Below are positions 44,150-55,299 of a DNA stretch of 64,000 nucleotides, piece by piece (within the stretch, counting starts at the first letter, position 1; every line of letters begins with the position of its first letter). The stretch is from Peromyscus leucopus (taxonomy: Eukaryota > Chordata > Mammalia > Rodentia > Cricetidae), in contig NC_051063.1 of the NCBI RefSeq assembly GCF_004664715.2, positions 66,855,518-66,919,517 on the forward strand. The letters run 5' to 3'. The position numbers were made by a program, and so were the translations under genes. The notes beneath the pieces were generated by a model, which had not been told where the DNA came from, ran no database searches, and saw nothing but the letters and a program-made list of their open reading frames with translations.

Positions 44150-45660
44150 TTAATGCTGGACTCAAATTCTGCTTCAGAACAAGAAAGCAGGAGAGGTATG
44201 TCACGGTGGAGCCACCTGTCGGAGGCCAGCATGTCAGGCTCCATCCACTCCCATACCTGGTGAGTCTGTATCATAGAGCAGTTTTGGCAGGACCTGGACT
44301 GAGGTGCCTTCTAGCTTGCTGTCCCCTCATATCCATCAAGTAGATGATAGCCATCACCTTATGATATCACTGAGCCCTGGCCAGAGGAAGCCATGGCCCC
44401 AGAATGGACACAGGACACAGAAGCCAGTACTCCTCTTTGTGACTGGAACCATAGAAAGATGGTCAGGCTGAGAGTGGGTGCTAGAAAGGGAAGCCGGGAC
44501 TAGAAAACGGAGCCTGGGATAGAGCTCAGGGACTCCACACAGCTTCCGCTACTGCCCTTTCTGTATCCCGGGTCCTGACAGCCTAAGAACCTCACCTGGA
44601 GTGCCTGAGAAATGACCTTTCCTGGTCACCCAGGTGCCACCCTGGCCTGAACATTCAGGACTGACCATGATCTTTAACTTCCTTGCTTTGAATGGACAAA
44701 TCAGTCTTTCTCAACTAAGCTAAGCCTGTCCTCACACATGTTTTCTCCTCCGGAAGGGAGGTGACCCCATTAGATTTTCCATTTTGTGTATAGCTAAGCC
44801 CTGTGCCAGAAGGGCCTCCTGGGAAGACCCTGTGCACACTCTGCTGGGGTCACCTGGATCCTTCTGGAAAGGGACATAGAATGCCAGAGCAGCAGCAGGA
44901 TGGGTGTGGACAGCAGGCCTTCCTAGAGAGCACACCGAAAGCACAGCCACTCATCACAGCCCATACCCAGCTGGAAAGGTCACCAGATTTCTCCTCTTGA
45001 GTGTCCACCCGATTCCCAGTTCCTTCCTGCAAACAGGAACTCAGCTCTGGAGTTTTAAAAGTGGAGCTCACATGGTAAAGAATAGCTTTGAAGTTGCAAG
45101 AAGGCTTTGAAGAGAAAGAGGGAAAGAGGAGAAAGAAGAGAGGGGCTTCCTGGCGGCACCACGAGCCACTGAATGCACTCACAAGGTCACTCCCCAACAG
45201 TGGCCAGGCCTGACACCAGCCTTTCTATTGTACCCTGCCCCAGCCCACCTGGGGACATTCCCTCATGCCTCCTCCTCAACCTGCCCCGGGCCCCACCCCT
45301 TCCATGAAGCTTGGTGTGTATCACTCCATCTCTCTTCTCTCCATTTTGGAGCTCTCATGGGAGAGCAGTCAGGTCGATGATTCAGTCTCTGTCTGAGTTA
45401 AACAAACCTAGCATTTGTTCAGTTCTCGCTCAGGGCAGCACCAAGCAGGGCTGGCTCGGGACATGGTAGGCACTGAAAGAGGACCCTAGCAAATGGTTGG
45501 ACAGGAAGAGCAAAGCCATGTGGGGTCCGGCAGGAGAACGGCTTGGAATTGGCAGCAGGTCACCTCAATCTGAAGAAGAATTTCCCCCAGACAAGGAAGA
45601 GACACATAGGACCCGAGAAAGGGAAAATATGAGTTAGGCAGAACCTGGGCAGTAAAATGA
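44150..45660. other. No recognised feature
   Basis: Unassigned; largest frame is 115 codons on the minus strand (44850-45197), without a domain. Confidence 0.5.
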
Positions 45661-45674
45661 TGCCTAGTAACTCT

Positions 45675-45819
45675 CTTTTCGAGACAGGGTTTCTCTGTGT
45701 AGCTTTGGTGCCTGTCCTGGATCTCACTCTGTAGACTAGGCTGGCCTTGAACTCACAGAGATCTGCCTGGCTCTGCCTCCCAAGTGCTGGGATTAAAGGC
45801 ATGTGTCACCACTGCCTGG
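45675..45819 (-). mobile_element. B1 SINE, antisense, young-looking
   Basis: Close match to reverse B1: 'cgagacagggtttctctgtg', 'tgtcctggatctcactctgt', 'agactaggctggccttgaac', 'tgcctggctctgcctcccaa', 'gtgctgggattaaaggcatg' and head 'ccaccactgcctgg'. A perfect 14-bp duplication, tgcctagtaactct, flanks it (45661-45674 and 45820-45833). One of the least decayed SINEs in the window. The usual poly(T) is short. Confidence 0.97.
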
Positions 45820-45983
45820 TGCCTAGTAACTCTTTATACCCATTCTCATTGAATTGCTGCTGTACCTCTTAATGTTTTTCTTTAATTTTTAATTTTTTAT
45901 TGTTATTAGTGTGTGGCAGCCCTAGGCAAGGCAGACCTGCTGGCCACCTTTACTGCCAAGAACAAGATGTACTTTTTTAAGTT

Positions 45984-46085
45984 TGTGCTTTATTTATTTG
46001 TTTGTTCATTTGTTTGTTTGTTGACTAGAACCCAGAGCCTTGCACATGCTGGTCAAATGTTCCACAGCTACACTATACCAAGATG
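45984..46085 (-). mobile_element. ID-like (tRNA-Ala-derived) SINE fragment
   Basis: After a (TTTG)n-type tail the plus strand reads 'gaacccagagccttgcacat' and 'gctggtcaaatgttccacag', the reverse of the ID-type tRNA-Ala head. Diverged. Confidence 0.6.
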
Positions 46086-46547
46086 AACTTTAAAGCCAGA
46101 TGACTGCTGTCTCTACTTCTGAAGAACAGAGCCTAGAAATCTTCTGATGGACTAATAGTGTTTGGTGTGGCACATAGCCAGCAGGGAACCCATTTGGGGT
46201 GGAACCCTCTCCCTGAGATCTGGCTCCTCTGAGAAGGCAGCCATGTGGGAAGAGCCAGGACCAATGATCCTCGGGGGGAGTCTGCAGCTTTTTCCTGTTA
46301 AAGGTGCTCTGTGGACAGATACCCCTCCTCCACTCCCTTCAGGACAGCATGCCAAGAGCGGAGAGAAGAAGGAACAGGCAGGGCCTGACCAGAGAATGGG
46401 CCTCTAGAGCCTCTCTATTGAGGTATGCCAAAGCCACCTATGAGCAGCTCTTCTGAGGATTACTGGCTAGTTCTGGCTGAGCCCTGGCTAACTCACAGCC
46501 CTCTCTAGGGTACCATGGTTGTTTTGTTGCTGTTGTTTTTTTAATGT

Positions 46548-46640
46548 ATGGTGTGCTGGGTGTGGTGGTAAATTCTTTTAATACCAGAATTCAGAAGGCA
46601 GGGGCAGAAAGATCTCTGTGAGTTTAAAGGCAGCCTGATC
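46548..46640 (+). mobile_element. B1 SINE fragment, sense
   Basis: Head 'gctgggtgtggtggtaaatt', then 'cttttaataccagaattcag', 'aaggcaggggcagaaagatc' and 'tctgtgagtttaaaggcagc'; the 3' half is missing. Confidence 0.8.
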
Positions 46641-46676
46641 TCAATTGTTTGGAAATCTTTTGACAAATTTTTAGAG

Positions 46677-46680
<4 letters not shown>

Positions 46681-46727
<47 letters not shown>
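46681..46727. repeat. (CA)n microsatellite
   Basis: Uninterrupted CA dinucleotide, about 47 bases. Confidence 0.97.
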
Positions 46728-46729
<2 letters not shown>

Positions 46730-48024
46730 AGTTTATCAACCCTTTACAGACTTGCAACCCAGTTTAAGAAGCATTGTTCTTGGAAAGCATTGTTCTAGGG
46801 AACCTCCCATAAAGTAGGAAGGGTTGAGAACCCTGAAGTTAATAGCCAAAAGCACAAAAATGTGGGGAGCCTGGGGTCCTGTTTCCAGCACATGTCCTTG
46901 TCACAGGACTTTGCTCTCCACCCAGGGTCTGAGCTAACCCGGGTGGATGGCATCAGAGTTGAGCTGATGGCCACCTCTCATCACCACTCTCTGTAAGAAT
47001 TGCAGTGGAGCTTAGTGCAGAGACAGGCATGGTGAGCATCACCTTCATCCCTGCCTCAAGCTCCGACCAAACACTCAGAGACAGAGCCCAGGCTGCTCAG
47101 GTGCAGAGCTCTTACATCAAGCACACAGTTTGGGAACCTGCCACAAAATCAGGACTCTTTGAAGGAATCTACCTTCCGGCAGTAAAGGTCCAGGAACTCC
47201 TTCAGTGATAACTGAGAAACAGGATCAAAGCTTCATTTCAAGGATCAAAGAAAAACAGAGCAGGAGAGATGTGATCGGGCTGTCAATGTGATAAAAGGCG
47301 TTAATGACATATCTGGGAGACGGAAGCTCCCATTCCTTCCCCAGGGCCCCTGCCATTCTCCAGGACTTAGCTATTCCTGGAACTCATTAATTAAACCTAA
47401 TTAGGTCTACCAGCCCAGAGGAGGCCTTCCTCAGCATGCTCAGGGTTAGCTCAAGGGCTAAGAATCTAGGGTTTTAATTGTAGACCTAACTCCTGTGAGG
47501 ATAGGGATGTCTGAGAAGGGCTTCCCAAGGGAGGCACAGGGCAGCTAGCTGCAGCGTAAAAGAAGAGGTGAGCAGAGGACCACATGCTCATCACCTCCAT
47601 CCTCATGATTCAAACAGTGGAAGAGCTGCACAGGAAAACACTGAGCTAATCCAAAGTCCTCTGAGAGAGGAGGAGGACCCTGGTGTATGTTCTACAGCAG
47701 GCTGCCCACTGAGGCTCCAGACTCCAGAGAACTGAAGAAGTAGTTCAGGGCAGGAGCTCTGTGCCCATCCACTCCTTCCTCCATATTTTCTGTTTTTCCC
47801 TTTGTCAGCTTTTACCCATGCCACTGACTTCACAGATTGTTAAATCCTCAATTAGTCTAAATAGCACATGTTCCACTGTGTTTCACAGTATGTGTTGGCT
47901 ACCAACCTTCATTAATATTAACTAAAGCAAAGATGGGACAAAGGGCCTATGATCAGCCAAAAGCTATCCAGGTTATAAGTAAAATGGTGTCTCCTAAACC
48001 CAGATTAGGCAACACAGTTCCCAT
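46728..48024. other. Unassigned; palindromic TAATTA cluster
   Basis: No gene recognised. About 47385-47490 has a 12-bp perfect palindrome acctaattaggt (47395-47406) plus a 10-bp inverted repeat ttaggtctac/gtagacctaa (47401-47410, 47480-47489), a possible regulatory element. Confidence 0.45.
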
Positions 48025-49530
48025 TGGCTCAAAAACACCTATTTCCTTGCTCAGCATCCTTAGTCATCAGGGAAATGCAAATCAAAACAACTCTGAGATA
48101 CCATCTTACACCTGTCAGAATGGCTAAGATCAAAAACACTGAAGACAGCTTATGTTGGAGAGGATGTGGAGCAAGGGGAACACTCCTCCACTGTTGGTGG
48201 GAATGCAAACTTGTATAGCCACTCTGGAAATCAGTATGGTGGTTTCTCAGAAAATTGGGAATAAGTCTTCCTCAAGACCCAGCTATACCACTCTTGGGCA
48301 TATACCCAAGGAATGCTCAATCTTACCACAAGGACACATGCTCACCTATGTTCATATCAGCATTATTCATAATAGCCAGGACCTGGAAACAACCTAGATG
48401 TCCCTCAACTGAAGAATGGATAAAGAAAATGTGGCACATATACACAATGGAGTACTACTCAGCAGTAAAAAAGATGATATCATGAAATTTGCAGGCAAAT
48501 GGATGGAACTAGAAAATATCATCTTGAGTGAGGTAACCCAGACTCAGAAGGACAAGCATAGTATGTACTCACTCATAAGTGAATACTAGATGTGAGGGAA
48601 GGGATGGCCAGACTGCAACCCGCAACTCCAGAGAGGCCAGCTAACAGGGAAAGACCCTAGGAGAGATACATGGATGACCCTATGAAGAAGAGGTGGATGA
48701 GATCTACATGAGCTGACTGGGTGGGGGCGGCAGAGGGCAAGGAATGGGGAATGAGAACATAAGGAAATGGGAGGGTTGAGCTGAAACAGGGACAGAGTGA
48801 GAGGGCATGGAGGAAGATACCATGACAGATGAGGACATCATGAGAATAGGAAGAGGCAGGGTGCTGGGGAGATTCTCAGGAATCCACAAGAATGACCCCA
48901 CCTTGGTCTGCTGGCAGTGGTCCAGAGGGTGCTTAGACTGGTCTACTCTGGTGACCAGTCTAGCGACTAACCTAACTGTCATCATAGAGCCTTTGTCCAG
49001 TGACTGATGGAGGCAGATGCAGGGATCCACAGCCAGGCACCAGGCTGAGATCCGGGAATCCAATTGATGAGAGAGAGGAGGTATTCTGCAGGCAAGGGAC
49101 ATAAAGATCATGATGGGAGGACATGCAGAGATGACTGGCCACACTAGTGGAAGCCCATGAACTGTGGACTGGTGGCTGTGAAGCCCTCATGGGACTGGGC
49201 TAGGCCCTCTGGATATGAAAGATGGTTTTTTGGCTCAAACTGTTTGGGGGGCACCCAGGCAGGGAGATCAGGATCTGTCCCTGGTGCATGGTCAGGCTTC
49301 TAGGAATCCAGTGCCTGTGGTGGACACCTTGCACAGCCTTGGTGCAGTGGGAAGGGGCTTGGACCTGACTAGGCTCAGTATGCTGGGCTCTGCTGACTCC
49401 CCATGGGAGACCTTGATTTGGGGGATGTGGGGTGGCTTGGGAGAAAGGGCTGGGGATGGGAGGAAGGAGGAAGGGGATCTGTGGATAGCATGTGAAGTGA
49501 GTAGAAAAATTCTTAATAAAGAAAAAAAAG
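48025..49530 (+). mobile_element. 5'-truncated LINE-1, ORF2 end plus 3'UTR
   Basis: The left part encodes the conserved C-terminal end of L1 ORF2 protein: [41 protein letters not shown] and [17 protein letters not shown] appear in the normal order. The frame is broken by an in-frame TAG at 48216-48218 and a frameshift at about 48470; the original stop is probably TAG at 48587-48589. A long 3'UTR (about 940 bp) with a G-rich purine tract at 49435-49480 leads to 'ttaataaagaaaaaaaag'. Start is abrupt, as in target-primed 5' truncation. Target duplication not found. Confidence 0.92.
49435..49480 (+). repeat. G-rich tract of L1 3'UTR
   Basis: Runs such as gggctggggatgggagg and aaggggatc give several G-runs close together, the G-rich polypurine feature known from mammalian L1 3'UTRs and a candidate G-quadruplex. 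Confidence 0.6.
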
Positions 49531-49959
49531 ATTATACACTTGGGAAGTCATAAGTACCAGGGTTCTAACCCAGACATTTTAAAATGCAGTATCAGATTTT
49601 GTTCATACCATCTATATAGTATTATACCTCACCATCTGTACCTTCTGGTCATAAAAACTAAAATATATAAAATATTGGGGGGAAACACCTATTTCTAGAG
49701 TTTCTGTGAATCTGTCAATCATAAAATTCTTTTAAAGATCTACAGACTTCAGAAGAAAGTAGGATGTCAGTAGATCAGTGGTGAAAGCCCATGGCATTAA
49801 TGATTTAACCAAAATAACCCTCTCATCACAGGAGCCTGGTTGCTAGCTCCCATGTCCCCTCTCTGTTCTCTTAGAAGGAGAATGAAAGCACCCAGGCTAT
49901 GTCTTACCCCCCAAAAAAAGAAACATCTTTAATCTTCTTGTGATTTTGATATGTATTCA
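49531..49959. other. No recognised feature
   Basis: Unassigned, AT-rich sequence. Confidence 0.5.
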
Positions 49960-50650
49960 CATATGTTTGTGTGCGTGCATATTGTTTGAGTGCGGACATA
50001 TATATGTCACAGTGCACATGAGGAGGTCAGAGGGCAACCACAGGTGCCAGTCTTTGATTTCCACTTTTCTTGAGACAACATCTCTTTTTCATGGCTTTCT
50101 ATGCCAGGCTATCTGCCAGTGACCATCTGGGGTGTCTTAGTTACATCTCTGTTGTGATTTTAAAAAAAATCATCAAAGGCAACTTAAGAAAGAGAGAGCT
50201 TATTTGGCTTACAGGTTCAGAGGGATGCAAGTCCACCATGGTGGGAGGCATAGCAACACGTGGCAGACAGGGTGATGGGGTGTGGGGGGGTGAGTGGGGA
50301 GCTAAGAGCTCACATCTTCAAATATAAGCAGAAAACAGAGAGTGAGCTGGAAGTGGTGCAAGGCTTTTCACCTCAAAACCCGCGTCCAGTGACGTACTTC
50401 CTCCCGCACGCCTGCACCACCTCAGGCTCTCCAAAGAGCCCCATCAGGTGCAGAAACAAGTTACCTGACATTATGGGGGGCAGTTCTCATTCAACCCACC
50501 ATACAGAGTTTCTGTCTCTGCCTTCTCTCTACCGTAGGAATGCCAGGATCACAGACTCAAGCTACCATGACCAGCTTTGTGTGGGTTCTGGGGACTTGAA
50601 CTCAGGTCCTCATGCTACCACTTTACCTACTGAACTATCCCCCAGCACCC
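49960..50650 (-). mobile_element. B4-type SINE, antisense, split by MT LTR
   Basis: The left part (49960-50132) reads 'gcacatgaggaggtcagagg', 'gcaaccacaggtgccagtct' and 'tcttgagacaacatctcttt'; the right part (50506-50650) continues 'ctgtctctgccttctctcta', 'ggaatgccaggatcacagac', 'gggttctggggacttgaact', 'caggtcctcatgctaccact' and 'ctgaactatcccccagc'. The two parts join into one B4-type element interrupted by an LTR. Confidence 0.8.
50133..50505 (-). mobile_element. MT-type MaLR LTR, antisense, nested in B4
   Basis: Plus text: 'tgtcttagttacatctctgt', 'gagagcttatttggcttaca', 'ggcagttctcattcaaccca', 'ccataca'. Ends on the minus strand are TG...CA-like. No matching 5-bp duplication remains. Confidence 0.75.
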
Positions 50651-50699
50651 CCACCCAAATTATTATAGATATGAATAATTTATGTTTATAAATTATATG

Positions 50700-50700
50700 C

Positions 50701-50748
<48 letters not shown>
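50700..50748. repeat. (TA)n microsatellite
   Basis: TA dinucleotide run with one early interruption. Confidence 0.97.
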
Positions 50749-50749
<1 letters not shown>

Positions 50750-52554
50750 TTTCAAGAAATTTTTCCTGCTGACTATAAAGTTTGTTTTACAGGGAAGTTC
50801 TCTGTTTTGTATTAAAATACTAATCCTAGATCTATTTTGTTTAATTCAGTTATGGTGCCGTAGAAAATAAATAAATCAGGGTTGCAAGTTATTTGAAAGT
50901 GTGATGATGACCTGGCCATGAGTTCTAAGGAAGATGCAACCACACAGAATGTGATAGCAGCCCTGAGCCGCCATCACAGAGCCACTCAGCAGACCCAAGG
51001 CTGGTGGAGAGCTGCAGAGACCCTTGTTGAAGTCCCTTGGCAAGATAACTCTGTCCCTGAAGCTGAGCAGCCTCAGGGCCTGAGTTCATGTCAGTCTGTC
51101 TTGTTTAACCAGTTTTTCCTCTTCTATCAAAGTGGCAGCTGAAGGGCATCCTCAGTGAGGACAGGTCACTGGACTCCAGTCTTGCGAGCACCGTCATTTC
51201 TGGGACCAGGTTCTACTCTCCAGCTGCACACCTGGCTAAGCTTTCTCTGCCTGTGATGAACCGCATACAGGAGCCACAGGCAAGGCCAGACTGTAGCAGA
51301 GAAATGACTCTGTAATCAGTAGTCTGCTTACATGCACACAAAGCCCTACTCCCCCCAGGTGGTTGCTCTGAGGGTGGCCAGCCCAGAGGGTCTCAGGGAT
51401 ATGCACAGGATGGCATCAGGACTCAGAAAGCCCTAAATCATGCACGCTGTGCCTGTGTATGGCATCTGCATTCCTCCCCTTGGTCAGTACCTTGCTCCTC
51501 TCAACCTCAGCATCGTATCTGGACCAGAGGTCACCTCCATGCCAGTCCAGCAGTGCAAGCTCTTCCCTGGGGAGCCATCAACCAATGGACTGCATGGAGC
51601 TTTTTCCTCCTCTGCTTGCTCCCTGCCCCTCTCCAAGGGTGCTCCCAGCCCAGTACACACACAGTCTGAACACTCAAGGACTATTAACTTGAACTGAGTC
51701 TAGGATTTGCAGGCATTAAACATACAAGCCAGAGCACTGTATTCCGGGGGACACAAAGCCAAGCCCTGGGCTGCATGGATTCTGTTCAGCATCTGTGTGT
51801 AGGCTCCTAACAGGACAACCTTCAACAGGAATGGATAAAGCTTGGCTGACATCATCCAGTTCCCCTCATCGGCTAAAATGCTAAGTGTCATCTTCTATGT
51901 CCATGAGTGCACTCAAAGTCTTCATTTGGAAAAGTGAATTACATTAGAAAATTCTGCTTCCACACAGCCATAGATGCAAGAAGGCACATATAGATGTCAA
52001 CAACAAAATCAAATAGCATTTCCAAACGTCGACTTGGGGAGTTTTAATGCTTCCTCCATAGCCCAGTTCCCTTCCAAAAAAATATTTCTCACATGTTGGC
52101 TAAATATCATCTTAACTTTGAAGGTTTGGATTAAATGTATTGATTTTTTTTTTTGCAGAAATATATCCTAGGCAGCATATTCCAAGACCCTCTTGTCATC
52201 ATAGAAAAGATCAGAAATTTTAAAATACATTCTTTTATAAAAGAAAAATTATGTTTAGGGTAGATAAATCTTTTAGCTGTAAAATATTTTCACAATGATA
52301 TTCCATTCCATTGCAAAATGTTATAACGTTTTCTACTTTATTCCAAAGTTCTTGCTTTTATACAATCAATCATGTGGTGCGGTTTCTATGGTTCTCTGTG
52401 CACTTGCAGGTGAGACTCTGAGGCGTTTCTACTGTCTCTGTCAGGGTCCAAAAGTTCTTTTTTTTCTCACTCAAGCTTAAACAGCATCCAGGACTTTGGG
52501 ATGATCTTCCCAACGTGTAATTTTTTTATTGAGAAGCTGTGTAAAGAACATATG
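50749..52554. other. No recognised feature
   Basis: Unassigned; AT-rich at the right end, T run at 52144-52154. Frames below 90 codons. Confidence 0.5.
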
Positions 52555-52680
52555 CTGTATTGGTTAGTTTGCTTGTCAGTTTGATAGGGTTTGGAATTAC
52601 CACAGTAATTAACCTCTGAACATGTCTGTAAGCGATTTCCTAGACTGGGTTAATTTAAATGGGAAGATCCACCCTGATTA

Positions 52681-52688
52681 TTTGTGTT

Positions 52689-52721
<33 letters not shown>

Positions 52722-52806
52722 TTGGGGGGGGTCTTTTTTTTGCAGAGCTGAGGACTGAACCCAGGGCCTTGCGCTTGCTAGGCAAGCGCTCTACCACTGA
52801 GCTAAA
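52681..52806 (-). mobile_element. ID element, antisense, with (CAA)n tail
   Basis: On the minus strand: 'tttagctcagtggtagagcg', 'cttgcctagcaagcgcaagg', 'ccctgggttcagtcctcagc', then A-rich sequence, a C8 run and a (CAA)n tail of about 33 bases. The head matches the tRNA-Ala-derived ID master closely, including both promoter boxes. The bases ccaccctgaNt lie on both sides (52669 and 52807), the probable target duplication. The element looks young; a (CAA)n tail is unusual. Confidence 0.95.
52685..52720. repeat. (GTT)n trinucleotide repeat
   Basis: About eleven GTT units forming the tail of the antisense ID element. Confidence 0.95.
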
Positions 52807-52871
52807 CCACCCTGAATTTGAGTGACACCATTCCGTGGGCTAGGGTCTCGGCTAAGTTAAAAAGGAGAACG

Positions 52872-52935
52872 GTGACAGGCAGGAGAACTGACCCAGTTGA
52901 TAAGAGCACTTGCTGCTTGTTCTTCCGGAGGACCC
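52872..52935 (+). mobile_element. B2/B3 SINE head fragment
   Basis: 'ggcaggagaactgacccagt', 'tgataagagcacttgctgct' and 'tgttcttccggaggacccga' match the B2/B3 head; the body is absent. Confidence 0.65.
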
Positions 52936-53943
52936 GAGGTAGGAGAGGGTTTTAAGGAAAATAAGCCACTCTTGGCTTCATACAGAGTCCTGCTTTGTGT
53001 CTGGTTGATGAGGGTAAACTGGGGGCTGCGTACCTGCTTCAGCCTCTTGCTTTCCTGTGTGCCCAGCAGCAAGGGGAGGTGGCAGGTCCCCGGAGGTGCT
53101 GTGTGCCGAAACCGTGTCTAGAGCGCCTTCTAGCGGGAACATGCAGCATGACCACTGACATACAGAGGACCCAGAACCAGGCCTCCCTCAGCTCCAAAGC
53201 CAAGCCAGAGCACCACTCCTAACCCAGAAGACTCGAGGTTCAGGGCGGGGGAGTGTTGGGGGGGGCGCTGCTCTCTTCACAACTCAGGCTTTATCTTAAC
53301 TTTCATACTTTTTCTAATGTCACATTTGTTGAGAAAAAAATAATTTAAGCTCTCCATAGTTGTTTAGTGTTTGTTCCCTTCCTGGCTTAGAAAAAAATAT
53401 CCCTGAAGATAAAACTCATCAGAGAGAGCTGTAGCAAACATCCTGAGCCACAGCCCGGCCCACAATGCACTGTAGGAAAAGACAGGAGAGATAAAGGGCC
53501 ACAAGGCAAGGACATCCTCCTCCTGAAGCCAGATCCCACCCTAGCCCAAGTCTTGGGGACCAGGGGGTCACCTGTAGGAACCATTGTTTCTGGAGAGACA
53601 AGGATACCCAGCTCCAGCCCCAGCAGTGAGTAGCAGAGGCAAAGAAGGTGGGGTGCCAGCTCCTGAGGCACCCTCTCAACACATGCCCATGTTGGGCACC
53701 TTCCAGTCAAGGTACACTCTGTGATAGCAACAATTCAAAGCAAGATGGAGGAATAAAACGCTCTGGGTCGATAGTGGCCTCAAAGGACACACCCTGGGCC
53801 TAGGTCCTAGATTTGTGACTGTGAGTGTTTAGAAAGAAGGGCTTTGTTGATCTCACCATGTTAGATCTCCAAAGAGCAGCCTGGATTTAAGGGAGAGCCT
53901 CTTCCCGGTGAATGGAGCCTTTCTAAGCCAAAGGAAAACACTG
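52936..53943. other. No recognised feature
   Basis: Unassigned sequence; frames up to 107 codons without domains. Confidence 0.5.
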
Positions 53944-54283
53944 AGGCCGGCAAGATGGTTCCATGGGTAAAAGCACCTGCCACATAAACCTCAGACCTGG
54001 CATGAAATCCCTATAACCCACATTAAAGAGCCAGATGTTGTGGTACACATCTGTAATCCCAGCACTCCTAATGCAATCCAGAAGACAGAGGCAGAAGAAT
54101 CATCCAGAAGCTTACCAGCAAGCTACCTAGGAATATGCCATAAGGTAAAAATGCCAAGGGAGACCCTGCCTTAACAGGTTGACGGTGAGAATGGACACCC
54201 AAAAGTTGTTCTCTGACACCCACATGCTCCCACAACACACATGCGTCCATGCACGTGAGAGCGCGCGCACACACACACACAAT
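53944..54283 (+). mobile_element. B4-type SINE, near full length
   Basis: Order of landmarks: 'ggccggcaagatggttccat', 'gggtaaaagcacctgccaca', 'acccacattaaagagccaga', 'tgttgtggtacacatctgta', 'atcccagcactcctaatgca', 'ggagaccctgccttaaca', 'ttgttctctgacacccacat', ending in a GCGC/CACA tail. It combines a tRNA-like head with an internal B1-like part. Confidence 0.9.
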
Positions 54284-55112
54284 TATAAACAAGAAAGACA
54301 AAGTAAGGGTCTTTGAAGAGGAAGAAAGGGGAGTTGTGACACACAGTCATAACAGAGAGAAGGCCATTGGAAGATGGAGGCAGACCAGAGAGATTGCAAT
54401 ACAAGCCATGGGTTGCAGGTGGTAGCCAGAAGCTACAAAAGGCATGGAGCAGATGCTCCCCTAAGCTCCGGAGGAACCAGCCCCGCCGGCACCTTGACCT
54501 GGGCATCCAGCTTCCAGAGCTGTGCAGCAATGGGTCTCTGTGGTTGTGCATCCCCTGGCCCATGGCCACCTGCTGCAGTTGCTCTAGGGAGCCAGCCCAG
54601 TTAAGAAACAGAGCGCTTGACAGGTGGCGCTTGAACTGGAACCTGACTTCTAAAGAGGGCTGTGTGGGAGCCGTTGCCATGGAGAGGACGAGCAGGGCAT
54701 TCCTGGACAGTGGTGGTAATGTTTGACAGCTAGTGGCCAGCCCTTTCATTCCTAGAGAGGCTAAGGAAGCTATCGGGGAACATCTGGAATGTCATATGAA
54801 CAGCTGTCACAGCCCCTTGCTGTGTGGTGGAAGGCACTAGGTGGACTATCTACCTCCCTTGCATCCTCCATTGGAGGCACCTGCACTCCCTAGTCATCCC
54901 AGGCCCCTTCCTAAACCCTTCAGAACCCCCTCCCAGAGACTCTTGGGGTCTTGAAGCAGCTCCAGTTGCTGCAGGGAGGTGATTCCCAGTGACATTATGG
55001 GATAGTCTAGTCTTATGGGGAACCTAGCATCCTAGGCCTCCTGAACAGTTCAGCCTATACTGTCTAACCTGAAGACCCACCCAGGTCAGTATTTATCCCT
55101 GATTTGTTTAAC
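54284..55112. other. No recognised feature
   Basis: Unassigned, GC-rich around 54400-54700. The 192-codon minus frame (54171-54749) partly reads through the B4 and has no domain. Confidence 0.45.
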
Positions 55113-55299
55113 AGTGAGGGGGTTGAACTCAGGGCCTGGTGCATGTGAGCTCTGTCATTGAGCTACATCCCTAGTCTTGCTATACAGGCCCAGCTAGCTG
55201 CCCTTGAACTTGTTCTGTAGCCTGCATTGGCCATGAACTTACAATTCTCCTGTCTCAACCTTCAGACTGCTGGTGTTAGAGGAGCATGCCACCGTGTGT
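55113..55299 (-). mobile_element. Composite B1 + ID-like SINE, antisense
   Basis: Plus text shows 'gggttgaactcagggcctgg', 'gtgagctctgtcattgagct' (reverse ID head) followed by a reverse B1 ('tagctgcccttgaacttgtt', 'ccatgaacttacaattctcc', 'actgctggtgttagaggagc', 'atgccaccgtgtg'). Confidence 0.75.

Larger units (their letters stand above)
52555..52870 (+). mobile_element. LTR-like rodent repeat interrupted by ID
   Basis: 'gttagtttgcttgtcagttt', 'ggaattaccacagtaattaa', 'gggttaatttaaatgggaag', 'atccaccctga' then, after the ID element, 'ggctagggtctcggctaa'. Looks like an old LTR of the kind at 16446. Family uncertain. Confidence 0.45.

Noticed and set aside
48704..49144. 146-codon minus-strand open frame
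   Set aside because: Antisense to the L1 3'UTR, a non-coding part of the retrotransposon.
52730..52806. tRNA-Ala-like sequence with intact A and B boxes
   Set aside because: It has the ID-element A-rich tail and target duplications, so it is a SINE and not a tRNA gene.
54171..54749. 192-codon minus-strand open frame
   Set aside because: Its C-terminal part is antisense B4 SINE including the CACA tail; no domain elsewhere.
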